Shown piece by piece: positions 30,947 through 41,839 of a DNA stretch of 64,000 nt (position 1 is its first letter; every line of letters starts with the position of its first letter). The DNA comes from Pollenia angustigena (lineage: Eukaryota > Arthropoda > Insecta > Diptera > Polleniidae), in contig OV884057.1 of assembly GCA_930367215.1 (NCBI GenBank), positions 106,603,284-106,667,283 on the forward strand, given 5' to 3'. The notes beneath the pieces are model-generated. The model was not told where the DNA came from, ran no database searches, and worked only from the letters and a program-made list of their open reading frames with translations. The position numbers and the translations under genes are program-made.

Positions 30947-31835
30947 GGTCTGTCTGGGTACTTTTCCAGTAGCAAATACTCAGTAAATTTTTTTGGGAGA
31001 GTAAGACCAATATTACTCTATCGGCTGAAAAAATCTCAAAAAGTACGCAGACAGTATCCAGTGAAATTTTGCAAGAAAACAGCTGATCGGTGTGTAAACA
31101 ATTGAAATAACAAAGCAAAAGAATTTTAGGTAAATTAAAAAATTATTAATTAAAGTGAAACTTAAAAAGTGTGGTAAATTAAAAAACTTGTTTATTACAC
31201 TGTTATTAATTCGGTAAATTCAATTTCTTCTTAGTTTTTAGTTTTATTTGTCGGGTTTTTTATAAAACTTCTTTTGCTTACATTGCCCAACATAGTGCCG
31301 GCTTACAATGGAAAAAAAGAATGAAATGCCCAATACAGTGCCCTCCAACAGCTTGACAACGGAGAAAAATAATTTGGATGCGAAGTGCTCGCCAGGAACA
31401 CAATTCCAAACACTCGCCTCTTTAATTGCAAAGTTTGTCCCACAAAGTTCTGCTGGTTCTATCGGTTCTGCCATTTCCACTCCACTTACGCACTATATAT
31501 TTGGACGTTTCTAGCATGAAGTAAAATGTTTTGTTTATTATAATTTATTATAAACGTTAAAAATCAACACAATTGTAACTACTTAACTCTGCAATTGTTA
31601 AATTTCAATTTTTATTTTCATTTCACAAAAACTATTTCATTCAAACAGCTGTTCAAACTATTTGCAAAATCTTGCAAGCGAAAATTTCTCCAGTAACATT
31701 TTGCAAGTTCTCTAACTTCTAACTGTCAAAAAATTCTCTTTTTGGCTCTCTCGCTGCAAGAGATTTGGAGTACGCAGACAAAATTTTGCAAGATTTTGCA
31801 ACATTTTTCGCAAAATATGTGTACGCAGACAGACC
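30947..31835. mobile_element. 889-bp TIR element
   Basis: Inverted ends GGTCTGTCTGGGTAC and GGTCTGTCTGCGTAC. Inner copies of GTACGCAGACA lie near both ends (31038, 31771). A 68-codon plus-strand frame at 31308-31514 starts at ATG but has no recognisable domain; I would not call it a gene. ATA flanks both ends. Confidence 0.65.
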
Positions 31836-32037
31836 TATATTTTTGATTTTGTTTTTATATTAAATTGTGTTTTTTTGAAATGTTATAACTTAAAAAAGTT
31901 TTAAATTTTACAATTTTAATCGAAAATTATACAATTTAGTTAAGATTCCCCGGAACCAACTTAGCTTACGTAGCAAGATAAGTTCACCTAAACCGCTTTT
32001 TAAAAAAAGTCGAATAATCGGTCTCCCTAGAACACAG

Positions 32038-32215
32038 TCATCAAACATAAACGAGGTAGATTTAGCAGAAATAATAAAATCTAAAAAAATATATTTCAAA
32101 CGTTTGAAAAGCATTTTAAAGGTTATAACAGAATTAAGATTTGTCAAATCGTTGACTTAAGAAAAAAACTTGCATAAACGCACATCACATACACCGAGTA
32201 GAGGTGCTTCTGCCA
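32038..32215. other. Short spacer
   Basis: No feature seen. Confidence 0.3.
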
Positions 32216-32478
32216 AATGAGTGGCTTAAAGCACAAGGGTTTTAAGTGCCATTTTCTAAAATTGAGTTTACATATGGAATTATAGGTAGAGTTCGGAGAA
32301 GTTGTTCAGAGCACAAGAGGGGAATGTAGGATTTTCATCCGGACGCTAGATACGGTGAACAATTCAAGCACTTGATATTAAAATACCGGCTTCGCTTGAA
32401 GCACAAGCGAACCAACCGATTTTGTCTAATTATTTAAAATAAGTCACTTGAACCCCTTGTGCTTTAAGCCCCTCAAAT
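32216..32478. mobile_element. About 263-bp MITE
   Basis: Arms AATGAGTGGCTTAAAGCACA and, inverted, ATTTGAGGGGCTTAAAGCAC, with GGGTTTTAAGTG/GGGGTTCAAGTG inside. No coding capacity. Confidence 0.65.
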
Positions 32479-32639
32479 AAGTTTAAAGGAAGTAAATATT
32501 GAGATCAACCCAGAAATCCGAAATATAACGGGAACTCATTAATTTCTACAATTAAAGTAAATGAGAAAACCTGCAGTTAATTCGAGGCATCACCTTAAAA
32601 GCCCTGTCAGTTATGCTCCAGCCAAGTCCATTCAACAGA

Positions 32640-32788
32640 CATCATATTTATTTATTTATTCATTAGTTAGGTAATACAAAGCACATATGGGCCATTAAAA
32701 ATATATTACGCAGTCTGAATACCTAAGTAAAAAAAAGTTAAAAGGCAAAAAAAAAACAAATAAAAAAAAATCCTATATACCTACATAC
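32640..32788 (-). repeat. LINE 3' UTR-like scrap
   Basis: TTATTTATTTATTCATTAGTTAGG with CATATGGGCCATT resembles the inverted 3' UTR at 37328-37370 (TTATGGGCCATATACGGC). Confidence 0.35.
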
Positions 32789-33179
32789 ATATCGTCAGCT
32801 CAGAATGGAAAATGGAAATTTTGTGCACTTTCATAAATAAAGTTAGAATTTAATTTTTAATTTTTTTGAAAATGAAATGAAATGTTTTATGCCGCATACG
32901 CCACTTTTCTAAAAAAAAAAATTTTTAAAGTTGCTTTTTGTGCTGCATACGTATACTTATTGCTGTGTATTCAGTAACTTGTTGTTGAGATGAATTTTTT
33001 TATTTATATTATATTATATTTTTTTTATTTGATTTTATTTTACAAAAACAGAAAAAACAGATCTACTGTTATGAAAATAATAAAAAAAATACATAAAAAG
33101 CCACAAATTAAACAACTTAAGTAATGCAAAAGTAAAATAGAATCAAGAAAAAACACTTAAAATTTAAAACTTAATATTG

Positions 33180-33810
33180 AGTAAATTTTTATAAGCTTTA
33201 TCAACACGTGGAAGAAATATAAGCAAGTCTTTTATGACTCCATTTTTATCGCTGAAAATAAATGATGGGTTCCATATTTTCAAAACATTCGTCAACAAAT
33301 TTTCAGGAGTTTTCAAACAATGTTTTGATGCAGACTTACATTTTTATATTTTTTCTCTCTGGTAGAAGTTTTATAATAAATCATTATTTTAACTGTATAG
33401 AAGTACTTTAATTTTAGCAAAAGGGACTTTTCGAAAGTCCATTTTATTTGCTTCCAACGAGTATGTGCGAAAATCTTCCGGACGCGTTTCCATATGTTTT
33501 AATTTTGTTTTATTATTTGGCATTGCTTGAAGCAAATTTAATAAATGAAGAGGACTATGCATTTCAATATTCTATAAGTACCGGTCAATAACACCATGGA
33601 CAAGAGTCCACATCTTGAATTAAAGAATGTCCCGGTTCTGAAGACTTTTGTATTACGGCATCAATATTATTTTGTTTAATGAACATTTTGATTGCGGTTT
33701 CGTTAATTCGATTTTTATTTTGAGGTACGCTAGAATCGCTCCATAATGTCAAAGTTTTAATTAGTGGATAATCTTTTATTTATTCATTTAAAATTTTAAT
33801 TTAAGCACTA
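33180..33810 (-). pseudogene. Transposase-like remnant with LWSDS motif
   Basis: Many stops. Conserved-looking pieces in order: LWSDSSVPQNKNRINETA, EPGHSLIQDVDSCPW, and a basic C-terminal stretch. The D of LWSDS may be a catalytic acid; family not certain. Confidence 0.5.
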
Positions 33811-33938
33811 GCAATTTTGGTACCACTCCGACCACTATGAGCTTCCGTCGAAAAGGCACAATAAGAAAAAGTTGGTTTTTTTGGCATAATAATGGTTGCT
33901 GTAAGATTATACATATTTAACTTTCGTTTGTAGTAAAA

Positions 33939-34197
33939 TGAGCCGTTTATTTTGAAAGTGGCATAAGTCATTTCGGTTTTTAAGTCGAGATATTTAAGGG
34001 TTTGCGTTTTAACACGTTTAAAAATATGGATGCTAACTTTCGAGAAGATTCAATTGTATTTGATACATCATGATAATGATATTTTTCTCAGTATTTATTA
34101 TTATTATTATTTATTATTATTATTTATTATTATATTTATTATTAACTCGATTTTTTTTGAAAAAGTGACTAATGCCAATTTCAAAATAAACGGCTCA
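33939..34197. mobile_element. 259-bp MITE
   Basis: Arms TGAGCCGTTTATTTTGAAAG and, inverted, TGAGCCGTTTATTTTGAAAT, followed by GGCATxAGTCA on both. The centre contains a TTA/TTATTA microsatellite (34097-34143). Confidence 0.8.
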
Positions 34198-34620
34198 AAT
34201 GTTGAAGAACTTCCCTTAGGTAGGCTTAAAACACTTTGCAAATAATAGCAAACCGTATACTTGGTTGGGTCCATTATTTTATAAAACTATTTTTCACAAA
34301 TTTATTTTCTGTAGCTTAAACTACTTTTTTTTTTCTTACGGCAATGCATCAAAGCAACAGTAAAATTTATTTTGTACGTTTTTGTATGAAGAATTTGCTG
34401 CAATCGCCAAACAGTGGCTTGTAGAGCAAAACAAAACTTAAAAAATTATGAAACAGTTGATATGCAGCAAAATTAATGATTTATATCTCAGAAAGCACAA
34501 AAAATTTCGCGAAACAGATTTTGGATTCAAAAAGGGGATATTCAAAATATATAAACCCCATACCTAACTCAATTTTTTTTAAATGGTCGGTAGGTCAAAC
34601 CAATTCTGAGCTGACGATAT

Positions 34621-35146
34621 TTGTGTAGTTTCATCAAAACATCTTGAGTCAAATTTAAAAAGTTAAAAAAAAAACAATTTTCAATCATACGAATTTTTAT
34701 TCAAAAAAATTTTTGTTTACGTTTTCAAAATGTTGTTTTATAAACCTTTTTAAATTTTGGTTTATTTTATAATTTGATAAAAATTATTTTTCACTGAGTT
34801 TAAAAAAAAAGGTTGGCTAACTTATCTCAACTCAAGATGTTATATTAAAATGCCACATACATATATACATATGTACATATGAACATCAAAAAAAAACTTT
34901 TATTTATCTATGTATGTATAAGTTGTCTAATTATACAACTTAATACTCGCACCCCAAGGCATAACACACTTCCTATCATTAGAAATAAATAGTAAATAAA
35001 TTACACAAATTATGTACACGGCCCAATTAGGGAAAGAGCGTATCTAAGTAAAGTAAAAAAAAAAAAATCAAATGCTAAATGTTTAATAAGTTTAAGCTTA
35101 AAGACCTTGGTTGAGTACGTAAAAATGGCAGTCCATTCCAATAGCT
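34621..35146. other. AT-rich spacer
   Basis: Simple sequence and a TACATATG microsatellite-like patch at 34857-34885; no gene. Confidence 0.4.
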
Positions 35147-35328
35147 GGGGCCTAATTCTGGACCTCGTGATCGAGTACTTTCTCGATTTGAAAGCAATTT
35201 TATTTCATTCGATACTGAACAAATCGAAAAAATAATTCAGATTCGTTCAGTATTGACTGAAATAATTAGATATTTAATTGCTTTCGAATCGAGAAAGTAC
35301 TCGATTACGACTGCCAGAATCATGCCCC
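35147..35328. mobile_element. Palindromic MITE, copy 2
   Basis: Same family as 16964-17198: arms with CGTGATCGAGTACTTTCTCG and inverse, GAAAGCAATT in the inner arm, CTGCCAGAATCATGCCCC at the right end. Confidence 0.85.
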
Positions 35329-36300
35329 TGGTTACCCTAACTAAATAGAAAAGATCTGGAGAAATCAGACCTAATTATTTTTGGAAAATTAAGATGAGGA
35401 TTTCCATTTCTAGGCGAAAAAAGACAGGAGTTGCACAATACAACAGGTCTACCACTTTTTACTACCTTATTAAATGTACACAAGTTACGAATTCGCACAT
35501 AATTATCAAAATCATATCCTAGGAAGTCTTTTACAAAGCCAGAAATATGGTTGAATATTGTAAACAAATCTGTTAATGGCATTTACCAAGCTCCTGAGTC
35601 TAACGCTTTATTTAACTTTTCACTGGGTGGACATTAACTTGAACTGGTAAAGGAATTTTCAGATCTTGGAATACTTTTGGATCCTAAATTAAATCTCAAG
35701 AAACACATATTTATGATGGTAAACAAAGCTCGCCAAACAAAGCTTTTATAAAACGATGGGCTAAGGAGTTTCCTGAACCAATCATTACTAAATGGTTATT
35801 GCGACATCAACATTGTATGCTTATACTTAAGCAGTAGAACTTACGCAACGTACTAAATATTGTCCCCGATAAGGCATAAATGTGATAATTAAACGAGAGC
35901 CTATTATCGAGAACCACACCCAAGCACTTGTTGCAATCAACAAATTGAACAACATCAGCATCAAGAGGGATTACGAACTAAGTAAAGAAACGGGGTGTAG
36001 GGCCGAACATTAAAGCCTTAGTTTTTGACGTATTGACCGTTAAAAAGTTTACTCTAGCCACTGCGAGACACGCGCTAGGCATGAGTGATTGTTGCGTTAA
36101 AAAACGTCAACAGGATCTCTATCACCACTAAACAGGAGAAAAACATCATCTGCAAAAAAATAATAATCACAGCTTTGGGGACGACATTATAGAGGTCGTT
36201 TACGTAAAGGATAAACAACGGGGACCTAAAACAGAGCATTGCGGCACACCAGAGGAGAGAGGAAGTACATCCGATGCAACACTACCCAGCAAAAAAAAAA
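35329..36300. pseudogene. LINE scraps on both strands
   Basis: Plus 35655-35830 encodes a degraded LINE C-terminal RT part (FSDLGILLDPKLNLKKHI, MVNKARQTKLL). Minus 36290-35850 encodes an RT core of another jockey/I-like LINE (SVLGPLLFILYVNDL, FAD-like box at about 36130) with several stops. The 81-codon minus frame at 35337-35582 is not recognised. Confidence 0.65.
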
Positions 36301-36803
36301 CATGCAAAATAAGTAGTAGGGCGATTCTATTCTGACGGGTGCAACATTTAGACGCTTTAAACCTCTTTTACCAATAGAAAGAAACACATTTGCAATTAAG
36401 TTATTTCTAGAAGGGGTAACATTTTTTATAAACTATAGTTATCTATTTACAAGAATTTATGTGAAACGATCAAATTGCCACGAGAGAGCTTGAAAGTGCA
36501 TGACGGGTGCAACCAAATTGGCCCACATTCATAAGATCATACCACAAAAACACAAAACTCTCTTAATTTTTAAACTTTTATCCCCGTTTTTTAAACGATT
36601 ATTAAATTTAACAAACGTTTATTAAGGCAAATTTTCATACAAAATTTGTTTTGTAAACCTTTATTAAAATTTTTTTTTTTTTTTTTTTTCATTATTTATT
36701 TATTGAATCTTCATATATTAAATATGAACTAACAATAATTAATCAAATCTTAACCTAATACGTTATTTTATGTCCTGCCAGTGCCAGACAAAAATGTTCT
36801 TCA

Positions 36804-37302
36804 TCACGGGTTCTGTTCACTAATATAGGTGTTTATCGGAGCATCTAATTGGATAAGTGCTGCAGTGTCTCTTCTTCTTAAGCGAGTGTGGCCGCTATCA
36901 TTTAAAATATTTCGTGCTAGTGGGTTCGGGTGCAATTCGAGCCTTTTAAAGTAGTTTACTGCATATTTCGTAATCATAGTTTTAACTAATGGAACATTGA
37001 GATCCTTGTGAATATTTGAGTTTTTAACATACCAAGGGGCAGCTGTGATTATTCGAAGTAGTTTATTTTGACGCCTTTGAATTTTTTCGATATTAGAGGC
37101 CGAGGCAGTGCCCCATAACTGAATACCATAGCACCAGATTGGCTTTAGATAGAGTTGTAAAGAAGAAGTTTGCAGTCGAGACTAAGGACAGAATTTCTTC
37201 CAATAAGCCAATGAATTTGGATGGCTTTTAGTTTCATTTGAGTTAATTTTGCCTCTATATAGCTTTTCCACGTTAAACGGCGATCTAGATGAATACCGAG
37301 GT
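36804..37302 (-). pseudogene. Jockey RT C-terminal region
   Basis: Begins YLGIHLDRRLTWKSYIEAK, then KLLLYNSILKPIWCYGIQLWG, IQRRQNKLLRIITAAPWYV, and ends SGHTRLRRRDT...INTYISEQNP before TGA at 36806-36804. It continues the jockey ORF2 broken at about 41815. Confidence 0.85.
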
Positions 37303-37503
37303 ATTTTTTTTTTTTTTTTTTTTTTTTATTCATTTTTTTTAATTAACCGAGCCCTTATGGGCCATATACGGCTAATAGTATTATATAATGTGCAAAAAAC
37401 AATGTAACACTTAAAACTAAAAATAATGATATTAACAAATTCATATATTTTAAAGATACCATTTAAATTCAATATAACATTATAACAAGGAACAATATTA
37501 AGC

Positions 37504-40221
37504 TTATTGATTTGGAAAGTGTTCCATAAACAATAACTTTGCTCTAGAAAAAGTAAAAGTAAAAATTTTTAAATTATTGGGAAGAAAATTCCAAACTCTT
37601 GAAATTCTAACCACAAAAGAACGTTCAAATATTGAAAGAAATATTCTAGGTATTATGATTTGGGGTGAGCGAGTAGACCTTGAAAAATTAAACTTATCAT
37701 ACAAATTAGGTGGGGTTTTATTGAAAATTATTTTGTAAAATAACAACAGCAATCTTAACCGAATATACCGTACAAATGAGAATCCAAAAAACAAATTGAC
37801 ATGTGAAGAGATGCGATCTCGCACCTTCAGACCATATACATATCTTACTATTCTATTTACAACTCTCCGAATGTTTTTAAGATTAGTTCGATTCGTTGCC
37901 GAATAGACTTCAATACCATAATTTACAATTGACAACAGGAGTGTATGTGCCACAATAATTCTAACTTTCTTAGGAAGATTATACTTTAAACTGTACAGTT
38001 TTTTTAAGGTAAAATTTACTTTAGAAGTTATTACACTTATGTGTTTATTAAATAAAAGTTTACTATCAAGAACTATACCTAAACATCGCATGTTTTCCAC
38101 AACGTCAATATCACAAGCGTTAAATTTAATTTTCAAAGTAGATGTATTTTCCAAACCAAAGCACATTGCTTTAGTTTTGTTTGTATTTACAGAAAAAAAA
38201 TTGTCCTTCATCCAGGATCCAACAATTCCAAGCGTATAATTTATCCGTTCATTTAATGAATCAACAAATTGTTTTTCGCCTAAGAAAACCATATGAATAT
38301 CATCGGCGTATAAGTAAATGTCTGAAACGGGTAAATTTACAGTCTGAATAAAATCATCCATATATATCATGAATAAAAGTGGTCCTAGGATAGAGCCCTG
38401 TGGAGCACCGCTTACACAGGGCAGCCCAGTAGAAACTTTATGTCCACAAGCAACAAATTGTGACCGGTTGTTTAGGTATGATAACATTAGGTTACATGTT
38501 TCCCTTTTGAATTTAAATCGCGAGTACAATTTATTTATCAAATTATTATGATTTATGGTGTCAAATGCCTTGGATAAATCCAAGGCTAATAAAACACCAA
38601 CTCGATGATTATTCAGATTTTGCCTAATTCTATCCGTCAAAGAAAGTAGAAGGGTAGTTGTACTGAAACCCTTTCGGTATCCACTGTGACAAATACTGAG
38701 TAAGTTTTTACCAAACAAATATTTGTTTATTTGATTAACTAGTAGATGTTCCAATACCTTGGAAAGACCAGAAAGTATACTGATGGGCCGAAAACCATCC
38801 ACCCCGTGACCTCCTGGTTTCTTAATCGGCACTATTCTAGCAGTTTTCCATAATAACGGAAAAGTTGATGTCATAATGATTGTATTAAAAATGTGTAAAA
38901 TATGTTTTTCTATAGAAGGGTATAAGATTCTTAAAAATTTAATCGGAAATTCATCAACACCTAATGAGTTAGATTTAATACTAAACAAAGCTTTTTGTAA
39001 ATCAATCTCATTAAATCGACTAAAAGAAAAAACACCTGTGTCATTCATTTCCACCAATGGACAAAAATCATGGATTTGATTAGATGCAAAGGATGTGTTT
39101 AAAATATTAGGGTCTTCCGAGGTAGGTAAATCATTTTGATCCCTGCAACCTATATCTTTTAATACTTTCCACGTTGATTTACTGTCATTACCTCTGAATT
39201 TTTTCGTACATTCCCTAAATTTTAGATTTCTTAAAATTGTCTTTACTCGATTTCTATATTTACAATACACTGACCAATTCTGATCATTTTTACACTCACA
39301 GTATGCACGATATGCTAGATCTCGTAGATATTGAGCAGCTCTAACCTCTTCCGTATTCTGGAGGTTATGGATTTTTCGAATTTTTCTACGCCTAACAGGA
39401 ACACAGGAGTACAGATCAAATATAATATAATTGAGTTGTTGAGTTTGAAAATTGACATTCGATGTTAGATAAATACTACCAAAGTCAGAGTTGAGAATCT
39501 TTTGTTCAAGAAGGCTGTATTCAATTGCATTATAGTCTCTATATTCTACGAAAACATCTTCCACATATTTAGGAAAATCCAAACTTGCACAAATAAAAGC
39601 GTGTTTAGATAGATGCGGGGTTTGAAATTGCCCGGAAAACTTTAAAGAAGAATTATTACTCAGGATAAAGAAATCTATTAAAGAGACAGAGTTTTCCTTT
39701 ACATCAAAATGTGTTGGCATTATATTGTGAACGTAGTTTAAATTATTACGATAACACAAGTCCCTCACGACTCCTGACTTTATAGGATCAAATAGATTAT
39801 AATTGAAGTCTCCCATTACGGCAACATGATCATAGCGACACGTGACATCACTCAATATAATATCAAGACGTCTCATACTAGCAGTGCTACTTTTCGGCAA
39901 ATAGACAATACCCATTAGGATTTTCGTATCTTCACCGATTACTTCCAAAAATAAGCATTCTATTGAATTTGGTTCTGATAACTCATATACAACTTTGGAC
40001 TTCATCCCTTCCCTTACATACAATGCAACACCACCAGCCCTCATATCGTCCGTCCTATCAACTCTAAAAAGTCGATAACCTGGTATGTGTACAGCATTAC
40101 TGCCAACCCACGATTTTAACCACGTTTCCGTTACCCCAACAACATCTAGCATATTTCCACTTAAAATATTCTTAAACTCTTCAAATTTTGAAACCCGTGT
40201 TGATGGCTTTATGCTTTGCAC
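37504..40221 (-). CDS. LINE ORF2: endonuclease and reverse transcriptase
   Basis: 905 codons open. The codon at 40221 is GTG, and homology (NIGHLNVQSIKPS) continues upstream, so the true start is further 5' or lost. APE-type endonuclease at about 1-230: TETWLK, GDFNYNLFD, IDFFIL are present, but the usual SDH near residue 210 reads SKH, which may abolish nicking. RT at about 450-720: LDLSKAFDTINH, SGAPQGSILGPLLF, catalytic YLYADDIH intact. C-terminal region VRYVYGL and WNFLPNNLK. Copies RNA by target-primed reverse transcription. Confidence 0.92.
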   Translation of the reverse strand: MQSIKPSTRVSKFEEFKNILSGNMLDVVGVTETWLKSWVGSNAVHIPGYRLFRVDRTDDMRAGGVALYVREGMKSKVVYELSEPNSIECLFLEVIGEDTKILMGIVYLPKSSTASMRRLDIILSDVTCRYDHVAVMGDFNYNLFDPIKSGVVRDLCYRNNLNYVHNIMPTHFDVKENSVSLIDFFILSNNSSLKFSGQFQTPHLSKHAFICASLDFPKYVEDVFVEYRDYNAIEYSLLEQKILNSDFGSIYLTSNVNFQTQQLNYIIFDLYSCVPVRRRKIRKIHNLQNTEEVRAAQYLRDLAYRAYCECKNDQNWSVYCKYRNRVKTILRNLKFRECTKKFRGNDSKSTWKVLKDIGCRDQNDLPTSEDPNILNTSFASNQIHDFCPLVEMNDTGVFSFSRFNEIDLQKALFSIKSNSLGVDEFPIKFLRILYPSIEKHILHIFNTIIMTSTFPLLWKTARIVPIKKPGGHGVDGFRPISILSGLSKVLEHLLVNQINKYLFGKNLLSICHSGYRKGFSTTTLLLSLTDRIRQNLNNHRVGVLLALDLSKAFDTINHNNLINKLYSRFKFKRETCNLMLSYLNNRSQFVACGHKVSTGLPCVSGAPQGSILGPLLFMIYMDDFIQTVNLPVSDIYLYADDIHMVFLGEKQFVDSLNERINYTLGIVGSWMKDNFFSVNTNKTKAMCFGLENTSTLKIKFNACDIDVVENMRCLGIVLDSKLLFNKHISVITSKVNFTLKKLYSLKYNLPKKVRIIVAHTLLLSIVNYGIEVYSATNRTNLKNIRRVVNRIVRYVYGLKVRDRISSHVNLFFGFSFVRYIRLRLLLLFYKIIFNKTPPNLYDKFNFSRSTRSPQIIIPRIFLSIFERSFVVRISRVWNFLPNNLKIFTFTFSRAKLLFMEHFPNQ

Positions 40222-40459
40222 GTTTAGGTGACCTATATTTTAATATTGTTCCTTGTTCGAGAAATGTCTTAAAATATAATCATTATTACTAGTAACATGA
40301 CCTAAGTTCACGCTTAGATCCATATTACAAAAAAAATGTTTTTTTTTTTTAATTTAAAGATTCAATTTAAAAAACTCTATATAATTATTTTCATTTTATA
40401 AATTGACAAAAGTTTAAATTATATAATATTAGTAGATAATTTCAAAAACCAAGAGGTAC

Positions 40460-41492
40460 CTAATGTTGTTGAAGTTGATTACCGAACTCTGCATAGCATT
40501 CCCAAAAAAGAAGATATTTATTATTTCCACTAGGTAATACTATTTTAACTTTTGGAATGTTACTGTGCATCAGTTTAAATTTTTGTATCTTCTCACTTCT
40601 CTTTAGATTGCGACAAAAATAGGACAATTTACGGAGTGAGGTTATCATTAAGATATACCCTTGCATGTATATTTTTAATAGTCCGCTTCTGTTTTTGATT
40701 CTCTTTTCCGTTTTGATTTCCACCTCCTCGTTGAATATCATCTTCATTGTGGTTGTCATCTATACTCTTATTCCCTTCAATGTTATTATCATCCTTTACA
40801 AAATCTGATAATTTTAACTTTCCAACTTTGAAATAGCTTTCCATTAACAAGTCTTTTTTATCAGCGGAATTAAACTTAATAAGGATTTTATCTTTTTTGT
40901 CAACAAAACAGCATTGTTGAATATCATGTGCAGTTATTGGTACATTTAAAAATTCAGCAAGGCTTAGTACAGTATCCATGATGTTGTTGGAATGAGACAT
41001 ACCTGTTGCAATTATATCACACCTATTCATTCTCTTATGGAGGACATTGTTCTCAATTTCTAATGCCGATACTTTAGACGCAGTAGCTTTATTGTTTGTA
41101 TTACAGCTGTCAATGTCACTTTTTAATTCTGATATCTTCATGGAAAGTGCTGCATTCATTTGTTCCATCATGTCTTTGAAGTTTTTATTCATTGTATCAA
41201 AACCAGACTTAACCTCATTGCGCAAGACCTGTATTTAATTTTTATCAGTTAAAGATGAGGGTAAAACATCATCAACTTCATCCTCATCCTCATCCTGGCA
41301 AGTACCAAAAAAAAAACCAAGTTTAGCATTTAGCTTTAATAGCTTCAGTTGATCATTGGTAACATCAGCACATTTAGAATGACACCATTTGCCACATTGG
41401 GTACACTCTATTGCGCCTCCTTTTTTTGGAATGCTTTTGTCGCATATAGCACACATACAATGATCCACCGGACCAGACATGTTTGTTCTCAA
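40460..41492 (-). pseudogene. LINE ORF1: PHD-like finger, coiled coil, nucleic-acid-binding domain
   Basis: From ATG 41492 or the internal ATG at 41480. Residues 12-50 are a PHD-like zinc finger (CAICDK, CTQCGKWCHSKC). A TAA at 41237-41235 follows SLTDKN in frame and the ORF resumes (RNEVKSGFDTMNKNFKDMMEQ, coiled coil), then an RRM-like part (IIATGM, KILIKFNSADKKDLLM). A frameshift near 40640 moves the end to another frame (FKLMHSNIPKVKIVL to TAG/TAA near 40460). PHD-like ORF1 is known in CR1-group LINEs. Confidence 0.8.
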
Positions 41493-41839
41493 TGTTTGTT
41501 AATGATTGATAGATCCAAAAAATTTAATGACTTGCAGGTGTTTTTTATTTTTTATATAAAATGCATGTATTTTTCGAGGTTAGGTTTCTATTTATGGAAC
41601 AAACTTTTTTTAAAAGATGATTTTCATATGTTAATTTCTTAAACCTTTGATGTATCCTTGTTTATAAATTATTTTTTGTAAGATTAATTATTATTTTTTT
41701 AATTATTACCGCAGTATTTAATAAAACAATAAAAAAACTTTTGTCAATTACAAAAACGTTTACTTGCACATTGTAGTGCTGCCAGATTATTTACATACGA
41801 GTTTTGAGGTATTATTTGATTATTGATTATAATAGGGGG

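Larger units (their letters stand above)
29050..32029. mobile_element. hAT-like TIR element of about 3 kb, non-coding
   Basis: Ends TAGGGAGATCGAACGGTTAT and, inverted, TAGGGAGACCGATTATTCGA. Flanks GTACACAG (29042-29049) and GAACACAG (32030-32037) match in 7 of 8, in keeping with an 8-bp duplication. Subterminal CGGTTATT motifs. No transposase frame. Carries another element (30947-31835). Confidence 0.65.
32789..34620 (-). mobile_element. Degraded DNA transposon, TIR TCGTCAGCTCAGAAT
   Basis: Inverted ends ATATCGTCAGCTCAGAAT at both limits, consistent with a TA target duplication. The minus strand at about 33800-33180 keeps scraps of a transposase-like protein (TLTLWSDSSVPQN, EPGHSLIQDVDS, WKQIKWTFES). 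It resembles a common family of insect transposase-like proteins; I cannot name it. A MITE sits inside. Confidence 0.6.
37303..41815 (-). mobile_element. CR1/jockey-superfamily LINE, nearly full length
   Basis: A tail is the T run at 37303-37327 on the plus strand. 3' UTR 37328-37503. ORF2 37504-40221 is uninterrupted; ORF1 lies at 40460-41492. 5' UTR to roughly 41815, where the jockey RT resumes. Possible short duplication TACCTC at the edges. Much less decayed than its host LINE, so younger. Confidence 0.82.

Noticed and set aside
31308..31514. 68-codon ATG frame, possible small gene
   Set aside because: No domain, lies inside a TIR element, and an equally long frame exists on the opposite strand.
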